A stretch of 64,000 nucleotides of DNA, taken from Catellatospora sp. IY07-71. Lineage in GTDB: Bacteria > Actinomycetota > Actinomycetes > Mycobacteriales > Micromonosporaceae. The position numbers and the translations under genes are program-made. Where the stretch lies: positions 6,941,001 to 7,005,000 of the forward strand of contig NZ_AP023360.1 of NCBI RefSeq assembly GCF_018326265.1. Direction: 5' to 3'. Of this stretch, positions 52,751-59,946 are shown piece after piece (position 1 is the first letter of the stretch; each line of letters begins with the position of its first letter). The notes under the pieces are model-generated. The model was not told where the DNA came from. It was given only the letters and a program-made list of their open reading frames with translations, and searched no databases.

Positions 52751-53647
52751 TCAGTCCCCGGCGAGCAGTCGGCGGGCCGAGCGGACGACGGCCTCGTCGA
52801 CGAGCCGGCCGCGCTCGTCCAGGCACACCCCGGAGCCGTCGCGGATCGCCTGCTCGTAGCGGCGTACCAGATCCCGGGCGGCGGCGACCTCGGACTCGGC
52901 CGGGGTGAAGACCTCGTGCACGACCGGCAGCTGCGCGGGGTGGATGCAGGCCCGGCCGCGGAAGCCGAGCCGTTTCAGCGCCAGCGTCGACCCGCGCAGC
53001 GTGTCGAGATCGCGGAAGTTCACCGACACGGGCGCGACCGGCGGCGCGATGCCCGCCGCAGCGCTGGCCAGCACCGTATGGGAACGGGCCCAGAGCAGCT
53101 CGCGCTCGTCCGGCCCGAGCGTCACGCCCAGGTCGGCGGCGAGGTCGGCCTCGCCGAGCTGCAGCCGGGCCACCCGCGGCCCGCGCGCGAGCGCCGGGGC
53201 GTCCAGCACCGCGGCGGCCGACTCCAGCAGCGGCACCACCCGCACGCCGCCCGGCGCCAGCCCGGCCCGCCGCTCCAGCCGCGTCAGCACACCGTCCAGC
53301 GCCGCCAGCTGCGCCACCGACTCCGTCTTCGCCAGGCACACCCCCGCCAGCCCGGCTCCCACCACCGCCGCCGCATCGGCGTGACCCGCCTCGCCCGGGT
53401 TCACGCGAACCCAGACCCGCGGCAGTTTCGGGGAAACTGCACGATGATCGCTTGGCGTTCGTGCAGTTTCCCCGAAACTGCCGGAAGCGGCGGTGGCGAC
53501 GAAGGCGGCGACGGTCTCGCGGGCGGTCTCCTTGGCCGCCGGGGGTACGGCGTCCTCCAGGTCGACGATGAGCGCGTCCGCGCCGACGGTCAGCGCCTTG
53601 GCCAGCTTCGCGGGGGCGTCGCCGGGGACGTAGAGGTAGGACCTCAT
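52751..53647 (-). CDS. HpcH/HpaI-CitE family lyase with embedded palindrome
   Basis: This is a 298-residue CitE-like TIM-barrel lyase, probably acting on a CoA ester such as citramalyl- or malyl-CoA. SYLYVPGDAPAKLAKAL, DALIVDLEDAVPP with the metal Glu-Asp, VWVRVNP, VVPLLESAAA, LGEADLAADLG, and GRACIHPAQLPVV are present. An insertion of about 21 residues (SGSFGETARTPSDHRAVSPK and neighbours) precedes VWVRVNP. It is encoded by a perfect 25-bp inverted repeat at 53420-53483 that relatives would not be expected to have. A GTTTC-type operator (53746-53771) lies about 100 bp upstream, so the gene probably belongs to the IclR regulon. Confidence 0.85.
   Translation of the reverse strand: MRSYLYVPGDAPAKLAKALTVGADALIVDLEDAVPPAAKETARETVAAFVATAASGSFGETARTPSDHRAVSPKLPRVWVRVNPGEAGHADAAAVVGAGLAGVCLAKTESVAQLAALDGVLTRLERRAGLAPGGVRVVPLLESAAAVLDAPALARGPRVARLQLGEADLAADLGVTLGPDERELLWARSHTVLASAAAGIAPPVAPVSVNFRDLDTLRGSTLALKRLGFRGRACIHPAQLPVVHEVFTPAESEVAAARDLVRRYEQAIRDGSGVCLDERGRLVDEAVVRSARRLLAGD
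53420..53483. repeat. Palindromic element, GCAGTTTC family, inside the CitE-like gene
   Basis: A 64-base inverted repeat has perfect 25-bp arms (53420-53444 and 53459-53483) and a 14-base loop. Each arm is itself a hairpin, GCAGTTTC-GGG-GAAACTGC, so the element is two inverted copies of a small hairpin. It is read in frame by the lyase gene. Confidence 0.9.
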
Positions 53648-53745
53648 GCGGGCACGCCCACCGGCGCGGGGCGGGCGGGGGTGGCGAGGTGGCGGCCGAC
53701 CATGCGCCGACGCTAGCCAGGCCATGACCAGCCCGTCAAGAGCTT

Positions 53746-53771
53746 GTTTCTCACAGCGGATCGGTGTTTCC
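53746..53771. promoter_or_regulatory. IclR-type tripartite operator, site 4 (weaker)
   Basis: GTTTC, 7 bases, GGATC, 3 bases, GTTTCC on the plus strand. The middle half-site departs from GAAAC, but outer half-sites and spacing match. It lies between the CitE-like gene and the membrane protein gene at 53781, only 9 bp from the latter's start. Confidence 0.65.
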
Positions 53772-53780
53772 ATTACGCGC

Positions 53781-54488
53781 GTGGGATCGCATACACACGG
53801 CTGGTGGATTCTGCTCCACCTGGTTCTCTTCGTCTTCTGGCTCGGCGGCGACCTCGGCGTGTTCTGGTCGAGCCGGTTCGTCCTCCGCCCCGACCTCAGC
53901 CCCGCCGCCCGCGCCACCGCCCTGAAGATCATGGGCGGGCTCGACCTCGGCCCCAAGATCTGCCTGGTCCTGTTCCTGCCCAGCGGCGTCACGCTGATGG
54001 CGCTGGAGCCGCACGGCGCGACGGTGTTCGGGATGAACCCGTTCTCCTGGCCGGTCGTGGTGGCGGTGTGGCTGCTGGCCGCCGGCTGGCTCGCCGCGAC
54101 CATCACCGACCACCACCACCCGGGCCGCCGGCCGTGGGTGCGCCGCGCCGACTGGACCATCCGGCTCGGGCTCATCGCCGCGCTCGGCGTGACCGCCGTC
54201 TACACCATGGTCGCGGCGCAGCCGTTCGGGGTGGCCACCAATCCTCGCTGGCTGGGCGCGAAACTGCTGCTCTACACCGTGGCCATCGCCTGCGGGCTGG
54301 GCATCCGGCTCACCCTGCGCCCGTTCGGCGCGGCCTTCGGCGCGCTGATGACCAGCGGCTCGACGCCCGAGGTGGAGACGGCCATGAAGCGCTCGATCGA
54401 CGGCTGCCTGCCGTACGTGTGGGGCATCTGGGGCAGCGTGCTGGCCGCCGCGGCGCTGGGCGTACTCAAGCCGTTCGCGGAGCTGTGA
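53781..54488 (+). CDS. Integral membrane protein of unknown function
   Basis: This is a 235-residue protein with about five membrane helices: GWWILLHLVLFVFWLGGDLG, ICLVLFLPSGVTLMAL, VVVAVWLLAAGWLAA, LGLIAALGVTAVYTMVAA and LLLYTVAIACGLGIRL. A conserved His near the N-terminus (HTHGWW) and histidines in TDHHHPGRR stand out. It resembles small DUF2269/CopD-like membrane proteins, but I do not assign a function. The GTG at 53781 is preferred because the frame upstream crosses the operator at 53746-53771; an ATG at 53724 is the alternative. It may be a transport or redox helper of the catabolic region. Confidence 0.7.
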   Translation: MGSHTHGWWILLHLVLFVFWLGGDLGVFWSSRFVLRPDLSPAARATALKIMGGLDLGPKICLVLFLPSGVTLMALEPHGATVFGMNPFSWPVVVAVWLLAAGWLAATITDHHHPGRRPWVRRADWTIRLGLIAALGVTAVYTMVAAQPFGVATNPRWLGAKLLLYTVAIACGLGIRLTLRPFGAAFGALMTSGSTPEVETAMKRSIDGCLPYVWGIWGSVLAAAALGVLKPFAEL

Positions 54489-54537
54489 CCCGATGCATTG
54501 ACGGCCGCCGCATCGATCCGCATCATGTCTCTCAGTG

Positions 54538-54563
54538 CGAAACACTGTTTCGCTTGGAGAAAC
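54538..54563. promoter_or_regulatory. IclR-type tripartite operator, site 5
   Basis: Read on the minus strand: GTTTC, 7 bases, GAAAC, 3 bases, GTTTCG. The plus-strand core GTTTCGCTTGGAGAAAC is at 54547-54563. It ends immediately before the ribosome site of the secreted hydrolase gene at 54574, a position that should block transcription or translation initiation when bound. Confidence 0.82.
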
Positions 54564-54573
54564 GGGAGGATCG

Positions 54574-55521
54574 ATGCGAACCTCGTCCGGACCCCGCGGC
54601 GCCCGCCGCCTGCTCGTCTCCGCGCTCGTGGCCGTGCTGGCCGCGGGCGCGGCGGCGACGGCGGCCCCGGCACCCGCCGCCGCGGCATACTCGACCGTCG
54701 CCGGCTACGCCACCACCGTCGGCGGCGACGCCGCCGACGTCTACCACCCCGTCACCGGCTCGCCGCACGACCCGTGGCCCGTGGTGCTGCTGCTGCAGGG
54801 CGCCAACGTGGACAAGTCCCACTACTCGGGCTACGCCCGCAAGGTCGCCTCGTACGGCTTCGTGGTCGTCGTGCCCAACCACTACCAGGTCCTGTTCGGC
54901 CAGCCCGGCCTCTACGCCACCGGGGCACAGGCGGGCTGGACCGTGACCTGGGCCCAGGCCGAGCACGCCCGCGCCGGCTCGCCGCTGCTGGGCGCGCTCG
55001 ACCCGGGCACGCTGCTGCTGCTCGGGCACTCCTTCGGCGGCGCGGCCGGGCTGGGCCTGGCCACCGGCCTGTGCACGCCGCCGTTCTGCACCGTGCCCAC
55101 CCCCGCCCCGCCGCAACTGCGGGCCGCCGCGTTCTACGGCACCAACAACACCAACCCCGCGACCGGCGCCACCCCGCCGGTGGCCAACACCATCCCCGTC
55201 GCCCTGATCCAGGCCGGCGCCGACGGGATCGGCAGCCCCGCCAACGGGTACGCCACGTACCAGGCGATCGCCACGCCGCCCAAGCTCTGGGTCAGCCTCA
55301 CCGGCGCCAACCACTACGGCATCACCGACACGCAGAACCCGGCCGGGGCCCGCCCCGACCTGTCACCGCAGACGCTCAGCCAGGCGCTGAGCGTCGAGAC
55401 CGCGGGCCGCTGGGCCGCGTTCTGGCTGCGCGCCCAGCTCGGCGACCCGGTCGGTCAGGCATGGGTGTACGGCGCCGGCGACTACCTCGACCCCAACGTC
55501 ACCACACAGTTCGTCAATTGA
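54574..55521 (+). CDS. Secreted alpha/beta hydrolase (chlorophyllase/DLH-like)
   Basis: A 315-residue exported hydrolase. The signal peptide covers residues 1-34 (LLVSALVAVLAAGAAATAA). The core has VVLLLQGANVDKSHYSGYAR, the nucleophile Ser in LLLGHSFGGAAG, the likely acid in LIQAGADGIG and a histidine in TGANHYGIT. The ATG at 54574 follows GGGAGG. It is related in design to the secreted hydrolase at 27004 but not a close copy. An IclR-type operator abuts the start, so extracellular ester cleavage is probably co-regulated with the intracellular pathway. A hairpin follows the gene. Confidence 0.83.
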   Translation: MRTSSGPRGARRLLVSALVAVLAAGAAATAAPAPAAAAYSTVAGYATTVGGDAADVYHPVTGSPHDPWPVVLLLQGANVDKSHYSGYARKVASYGFVVVVPNHYQVLFGQPGLYATGAQAGWTVTWAQAEHARAGSPLLGALDPGTLLLLGHSFGGAAGLGLATGLCTPPFCTVPTPAPPQLRAAAFYGTNNTNPATGATPPVANTIPVALIQAGADGIGSPANGYATYQAIATPPKLWVSLTGANHYGITDTQNPAGARPDLSPQTLSQALSVETAGRWAAFWLRAQLGDPVGQAWVYGAGDYLDPNVTTQFVN

Positions 55522-55529
55522 GCGCACCG

Positions 55530-55557
55530 GGCCGCCTTCGCGGACGCGAGGGCGGCC
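55530..55557. terminator. Terminator hairpin after the secreted hydrolase gene
   Basis: A 13-bp stem (arm GGCCGCCTTCGCG, one wobble) with a 2-base loop starts 8 bp after the stop and is followed by TT. It fits a factor-independent terminator. Confidence 0.65.
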
Positions 55558-55643
55558 TTCACATGCACCGCAGGCAGGACGCCAGGTTCGAGCCGGTCAG
55601 CACAAGACGCGTACCTCCAAAGTAGATCTCGGGAAGTTGTCCG

Positions 55644-55669
55644 TTTCGCACACTGGAACGGCGCAGCTC
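55644..55669. promoter_or_regulatory. IclR-type operator, site 6
   Basis: The core palindrome GTTTCGCACACTGGAAC at 55644-55660 is nearly identical to site 3. The third half-site is degenerate. It lies 30 bp upstream of the membrane protein gene at 55691. Confidence 0.72.
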
Positions 55670-55690
55670 GATGGGTCTAAGCTCGCGCTC

Positions 55691-56509
55691 ATGCTCATGG
55701 ATGTGTTGCCGGAGGTGCTGCCGTGGGCGGCGACGGCCGAGGCCGCCGAGACACCCGCGCTGAGCGTCGGCCTCGCCGTGGAGGACTTCGCGCCCACGCT
55801 GTTCGCGTTCGTCGGGTTCCTGCTGCTGGCGCCATCCTGGCTGGGCCGCATCGGCGCCGTGCTGATGGGGGCGGGCGGCGCCGCCAAGTCGACGTGGAAG
55901 CTGCTGCACGCCGCCTGGGCCATCGAGGTCCCCTGGCTGGACGACCTGCTCTTCCCGCTGCTCGCCGCCGGTGGCCTGCTGCTGGCGCTGTCCCTGCACG
56001 GTTCGCTGCGCTGGTGGCGGTGGCCGCTGCTGATCGCCGGAGCCGCCGCGGGCGGGCTCGCGGTGGCCGAGCGGTCTGTGCAGCCCACGTTCGTGTTCGC
56101 GACCGTGATCGTGGTGTGGATCAGCGTGCTCGGCTCGGTGCGGGCGTGGCGGCACGGCACCGCGCTGGCCGCCGGGCTGTTCCCGGTGAGCGTGCTCGCG
56201 GTGATGGCGCTGATCCCGCTGCGCGGGCACGCGGCCAGCGACGCGCTGGCGTTCCAGTGGGTCCAGCAGGGCATCAACACCATGGCGCAGGGGGTGTTCT
56301 GCCTCGCGGCGTGGCTCACCTACCGGGCGGTACGCGGGCACGGCACCGACTTCGCCCACCGGGCCGACGAGTTCGACGCGCCCGCCTGGCCGCGCCATGA
56401 CGAGCGGGCCTCCTACGCCGCCCCGTCCTACAGCCGCCGCCCCGACGAGGGCTACTCGGCTCCCCCGCCCCGCCAGCCCGCCCAGCCGGGCCGACGTCGC
56501 CGCGACTGA
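55691..56509 (+). CDS. Multi-pass membrane protein of unknown function
   Basis: This is a 272-residue membrane protein with about seven hydrophobic segments, including LFAFVGFLLLAPSW, LLFPLLAAGGLLLALSLHGS, WPLLIAGAAAGGLAVAE, FVFATVIVVWISVLGSV and GVFCLAAWLTYRAV. The C-terminal 50 residues are polar, rich in Pro, Arg and Tyr, and probably cytoplasmic. I do not recognise the family. The ATG at 55691 is used; a second ATG at 55697 is possible. The upstream GTTTC-type operator places it in the proposed regulon, so it could support uptake or sensing of the substrate. Confidence 0.72.
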   Translation: MLMDVLPEVLPWAATAEAAETPALSVGLAVEDFAPTLFAFVGFLLLAPSWLGRIGAVLMGAGGAAKSTWKLLHAAWAIEVPWLDDLLFPLLAAGGLLLALSLHGSLRWWRWPLLIAGAAAGGLAVAERSVQPTFVFATVIVVWISVLGSVRAWRHGTALAAGLFPVSVLAVMALIPLRGHAASDALAFQWVQQGINTMAQGVFCLAAWLTYRAVRGHGTDFAHRADEFDAPAWPRHDERASYAAPSYSRRPDEGYSAPPPRQPAQPGRRRRD

Positions 56510-56556
56510 CTCCGCCACCGCGCGGCTCCCGCCGGGCCGCCGCGGCTCGCGCCGGG

Positions 56557-56625
56557 GCATGATCGCCGTCTCGTGTCAAGATCTGCGGTCTGGCCACAGG
56601 TTTGGACACGAGACGGCGATCATGC
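56557..56625. repeat. Palindromic element, GCATGATCGCC family
   Basis: A 69-base element has perfect 21-bp arms (56557-56577 and 56605-56625; arm begins GCATGATCGCCGTCTCG) and a 27-base loop. A partial extra arm, GACACGAACTCGCGATCAT, lies at 56646-56664. It sits between the convergent membrane protein and IclR genes. It may terminate transcripts but has the size of the other palindromic elements. Confidence 0.8.
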
Positions 56626-56692
56626 TCTGCCGGACCGCACTTCCCGACACGAACTCGCGATCATCGGTGCCGAAAGCCGGACCGAGAGCGGC

Positions 56693-57502
56693 TCAGCCCG
56701 CGTAACCCAGCTGCTCGGAGATCCGCGCCGCCGCCGCGACCAGCTCGTCGGCGGTCTCGCCCTCGGGCTTGAAGCGGGCGGCGGGGCCGGCCACGCTCAG
56801 CACCGCCACCACGTGCCCGTCGTGGTCGAACACGGGCGCCGCGATCGACGCCGCCCCGGCCTGGCGCTCGCCGAGCGAGGTCGCGTACCCGCGCTTGCGG
56901 ATGGCGGACAGCTCCTTGCGCAGCTTGCCAGGGTCGGTGATGGTCTTGTCGGTCAGCGCCTGCAGCGGGTGGCGCTCCAGGTAGGACTCGACCTCGGCCT
57001 CGGGCAGGAACGCCAGGAACGCCTTCGACGAGCCGCCCGCGTGCAGCGGGTACGGGATGCCGAGGGTCACCTCCATGCGCAGCTCCTGGTCCGGCACGAC
57101 CTGGTCGACGTAGAGGCGGGTGTCGCCGCGGCGCAGGGACAGCGTCGCCGTCTCGCCGGTCTGCTCGGCAAGCGCGCGCAGCTCAGGGGCGGCCATCGCG
57201 CGCAGGTCGGTGCGGGCCAGGTAGGCGCGGCCCAGCGCCACGGCGGCGTGGCCGAGCGCGTAACGGCGCGTCACCGGGTCGACGGTGATGAGGTCGCGGC
57301 TGCGCAGCGCGGTGAGGATGCGGTGCACCGCGGCCTTGGTCAGGCCGAGTGAGGTGGCGATCTCGGTGACCCCGAGATCGGGCTGACCGCTGCGGCCGAA
57401 GTAGAGCAGCACGTCCATCGCACGCTCGACGGCGGCGATGGAGCGGGACTGGCTGTCGTCGTCGGCGGCGGTAGTCGCCTTCGCTGCGGCGCTGGTCGGC
57501 AC
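56693..57502 (-). CDS. IclR-family transcriptional regulator
   Basis: This is a 269-residue regulator. Residues 20-85 form the winged helix-turn-helix (MDVLLYFGRSGQPDLGVTEI, LGLTKAAVHRILTALRSRDL) and residues 90-265 the IclR effector domain (AEQTGETATLSL, LHAGGSSKAFLAFL, AGAASIAAPVFDHDG, VAVLSVAGP). The GTG at 57502 follows AGGAGG and is preferred to a longer frame from 57556. It diverges from the flavin-reductase gene, and a tripartite GTTTC/GAAAC operator (57611-57636) lies between them. IclR proteins such as PcaU bind sites of three repeated half-sites, so this is the likely regulator of the seven matching operators. The effector is presumably a pathway intermediate. Confidence 0.9.
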   Translation of the reverse strand: MPTSAAAKATTAADDDSQSRSIAAVERAMDVLLYFGRSGQPDLGVTEIATSLGLTKAAVHRILTALRSRDLITVDPVTRRYALGHAAVALGRAYLARTDLRAMAAPELRALAEQTGETATLSLRRGDTRLYVDQVVPDQELRMEVTLGIPYPLHAGGSSKAFLAFLPEAEVESYLERHPLQALTDKTITDPGKLRKELSAIRKRGYATSLGERQAGAASIAAPVFDHDGHVVAVLSVAGPAARFKPEGETADELVAAAARISEQLGYAG

Positions 57503-57610
57503 GGGGCCCCTCCTGTCGGCACGGACGCCCGTCAGTGTAGATCGCCGCGCGGCCACGGCGCAGAGGCCGCACGGGCGTTGACACGGCTACCGCCGAGTCG
57601 TTACCTTCAC

Positions 57611-57636
57611 GGCAACAGCGTTTCCTTATGCGAAAC
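57611..57636. promoter_or_regulatory. IclR-type tripartite operator, site 7
   Basis: Read on the minus strand: GTTTC, 7 bases, GAAAC, 3 bases, GTTGCC. The plus-strand core GTTTCCTTATGCGAAAC is at 57620-57636. It lies 16 bp upstream of the flavin-reductase start and 108 bp upstream of the IclR start, fitting autoregulation plus pathway control. Confidence 0.82.
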
Positions 57637-57651
57637 AAGGGCGGTGCAGAG

Positions 57652-58635
57652 GTGGACAGCGGGCAGCTGCGGGCCGTGCTCAGCCAGTGGCCGAGCGGCG
57701 TCGCCGTGGTCACCACCGTGACGACCGGGCCGGACGGCGCCCGGCGCGTGCACGGCATGACGGCCAGCTCATTCTCCTCCGTCAGCCTCGATCCGCCACT
57801 GGTCTCCGTCTGCCTGGGCAATCATCTCCCGACGCACGCGCTGGTGCGCGAGTCGGGGGTGTTCGCGATCAGTTTCCTCGGCAAGGACCAGGCCGACATC
57901 GGGCGGCGCTTCGCGGGCATGACCCCGGGCACGACCGACCGCTTCGCCGGCACGGACTGGGTCACCGGCCCCACCGGCAGCCCCATGCTGGCCGAGGCGA
58001 CCGGGCGGCTGGACTGCGCCGTCGAGCACGCCTACCCCGGCGGCGACCACACGATCTTCGTCGGGCGGGTGCTTGAGGCGGACACGCCCCGGGTCACCGC
58101 GCCGCTGCTGTTCCACTCGCGCAGCTGGGGCCAGCTCGCCGACCCGCTCCCGCACGAGATCTCCATGACCGTGCTGGACGGCCGGGAGGCCACCGGCCCG
58201 GTGCTGACCGTACGCGACCAGGCCGACCTGGCCCGCGCCCGCGAGCTGGCCGCCGACGGCCCGGTGCGGGTATACGTCGCCGACGCGTTCGCCCCCGAAC
58301 GGGAGTCCGCGGTGCTGGCCGCGCTCGACGCGCTGGCCGGGCTGCCCGCCGTCGACATCGGCTGCGCCGAGCACAGCGCCGCGTCGCCGCTGCAGGTCCG
58401 CCGCGTGCTGCAGGACGCCGTGGTACGCGTACGCCCGGCCGCGCTGCACGTGCGGCTGCTCGCGCACCACGGGCTCGGCCTGGTCAACGCGCTGGTCGCG
58501 ATGAAGAGCGGCGTGCACCGCTTCGACACCGTGCTCGACCCGGCCTCCGGCGGCCTGCCCGCCCGCGACCTGCTGCTGCTGGCCCGCCAGCTCGGCGTCG
58601 CCTGCGCCGACCCCCTCGTACCCGACCTCGCCTGA
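57652..58635 (+). CDS. Flavin reductase fused to an HMGL-like half barrel
   Basis: A 327-residue protein. Residues 1-165 are a flavin-reductase-like domain (LSQWPSGVAVVTTVTTG, HGMTASSFSSVSLDPPLVSV, AISFLGKDQADIGRRFAG) that would supply reduced FMN/FAD. Residues about 200-327 resemble the C-terminal half of the HMG-CoA-lyase-type barrel at 39082: RLLAHHGLGLVNALVAMKSG aligns with the metal-site strand, and GVHRFDTVLDPASGG with the following one. The catalytic loop Cys is absent. The start is GTG at 57652; an ATG at 57628 lies inside the operator. The next gene (58660) encodes an acyl-CoA-dehydrogenase-fold monooxygenase, so the pair likely forms a two-component flavin-dependent oxygenase. Confidence 0.83.
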   Translation: MDSGQLRAVLSQWPSGVAVVTTVTTGPDGARRVHGMTASSFSSVSLDPPLVSVCLGNHLPTHALVRESGVFAISFLGKDQADIGRRFAGMTPGTTDRFAGTDWVTGPTGSPMLAEATGRLDCAVEHAYPGGDHTIFVGRVLEADTPRVTAPLLFHSRSWGQLADPLPHEISMTVLDGREATGPVLTVRDQADLARARELAADGPVRVYVADAFAPERESAVLAALDALAGLPAVDIGCAEHSAASPLQVRRVLQDAVVRVRPAALHVRLLAHHGLGLVNALVAMKSGVHRFDTVLDPASGGLPARDLLLLARQLGVACADPLVPDLA

Positions 58636-58659
58636 ACATCCACAAGGGAGAGAACTGCC

Positions 58660-59946
58660 ATGGCCGACCGGCTCACCGGCGAACGCCTCGTCGACGACAT
58701 GACCGCCGCCGAGCGCGAGCGCGCGATGCGGGTCGAGGCGGTGCTGCCCGCGCTGCGGGCCGCCGCCGAGGCCGCCGACGCCGCGGGCGAGTTCCCCGCC
58801 GGACACGTGGACCTGCTGCGCGAGGCCGGGCTGCTCGGCCTGGTCGTGCCGGAGGAGCACGGCGGCCTGGGCGGCTCACTGCGCGACCTGGCCGCGGCGA
58901 CGTACGCGATGGGCACCGCCTGCCCGTCGACGGCGCTGGCCTACTTCTTCCACAACACCAGCGCCTCGCGCGGCCTGCTGCCGCTGGAGGCGATCGACGC
59001 CGGGCTGTTCGACGACGCCGACGTGCCGGTGGTGCGCGCGTTCGCGGAGAAGGTGCTGCGGCGCATGGCCGGCGGCACCTGGCTGGCCAACTTCGCCAGC
59101 GAGTCGGTCAAGAGCGCGAGCGCGAACATCGCCATCTCCACGACGGCCCGCCGCGCGACCCGCGACGGCGTCGACGGCTGGCTGGTCACCGGTGAGAAGT
59201 CGTTCGGCTGCGCCACCGGCGTCGCCGACACGTACCTGGTCACCGCGCGGCTGGACGGCACCGACACGGCCGAGGGCCTGGCGCTGTTCCTGGTGCCGCG
59301 CGAGGCCGAGGGCGTCGCGTCCCGCCCGTCCTGGGACGGCCTGGGCATGCGCGGCTCCGCCAACCACGGCGTCACGCTGCGCGACGTGTGGATCCCGGCC
59401 GACGAGGCGCTGACCGTGCCGGGCGCGTTCGTGAAGATGCTGCAGTGCAGCCGGGGCAGCTTCGTCGGCAACCAGCTCGCCATCACCGCGGTCTACGTCG
59501 GCTGCGCGCAGGGGGTGTACGACGAGACGCTGCAGCGGCTGACCGCCAAGACCTTCGCCGACACCGGCCGGCCTATTGCCGAGTCCCCCATGCACCAGGT
59601 GATCATCGGTGACATGACGGAGAACCTGGAGACGGCGTACCTGTGGCTGCGCCGCCAGCTGCTGCTGGAGACGTCCGAGCCGCCGCTCGCCCCGAAGGGC
59701 GACGTCTACCGCCAGTGGCGGCTGGCCAAGGGCTCGATCTGCGAGGCCGCGTTCGCGGTCGCGGTGGGCGCGTTCAAGGCGTGCGGCACCTCCGGCGCGA
59801 CGCTGCACGGCACGATGGGCCGCGCCCTGCGCGACCTGGCGATGGGCCTGGTCATGACGTTCCCGCCGGAGCGCGGCAGGCTGGAGGCCGCCTCGATGGT
59901 GACCGCCTCCCGCGCCAACAACCTGTTCGGGAACGTGGCGTCATGA
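58660..59946 (+). CDS. Acyl-CoA-dehydrogenase-fold flavin monooxygenase component
   Basis: This is a 428-residue acyl-CoA dehydrogenase-fold protein. EFPAGHVDLLREAGLLGLVV, VPEEHGGLGGSLRDLA, GWLVTGEKSFGCATGVADTY, WDGLGMRGSANHGVTL, and a C-terminal FPPERGRLEAASMVTASRAN are present. No obvious catalytic Glu of true dehydrogenases is placed. Its position next to a flavin reductase suggests a group D two-component monooxygenase that hydroxylates a substrate with reduced flavin supplied in trans. An ordinary dehydrogenase role remains possible. A GGGAGAG ribosome site precedes the ATG at 58660. The stop overlaps the next aldehyde dehydrogenase gene (ATGA). Confidence 0.85.
   Translation: MADRLTGERLVDDMTAAERERAMRVEAVLPALRAAAEAADAAGEFPAGHVDLLREAGLLGLVVPEEHGGLGGSLRDLAAATYAMGTACPSTALAYFFHNTSASRGLLPLEAIDAGLFDDADVPVVRAFAEKVLRRMAGGTWLANFASESVKSASANIAISTTARRATRDGVDGWLVTGEKSFGCATGVADTYLVTARLDGTDTAEGLALFLVPREAEGVASRPSWDGLGMRGSANHGVTLRDVWIPADEALTVPGAFVKMLQCSRGSFVGNQLAITAVYVGCAQGVYDETLQRLTAKTFADTGRPIAESPMHQVIIGDMTENLETAYLWLRRQLLLETSEPPLAPKGDVYRQWRLAKGSICEAAFAVAVGAFKACGTSGATLHGTMGRALRDLAMGLVMTFPPERGRLEAASMVTASRANNLFGNVAS

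Noticed and set aside
53644-53703. A 19-residue frame whose stop overlaps the CitE-like start (ATGA)
   Set aside because: It could be a leader peptide or gene remnant, but there is no family match and no strong ribosome site, so I did not annotate it.
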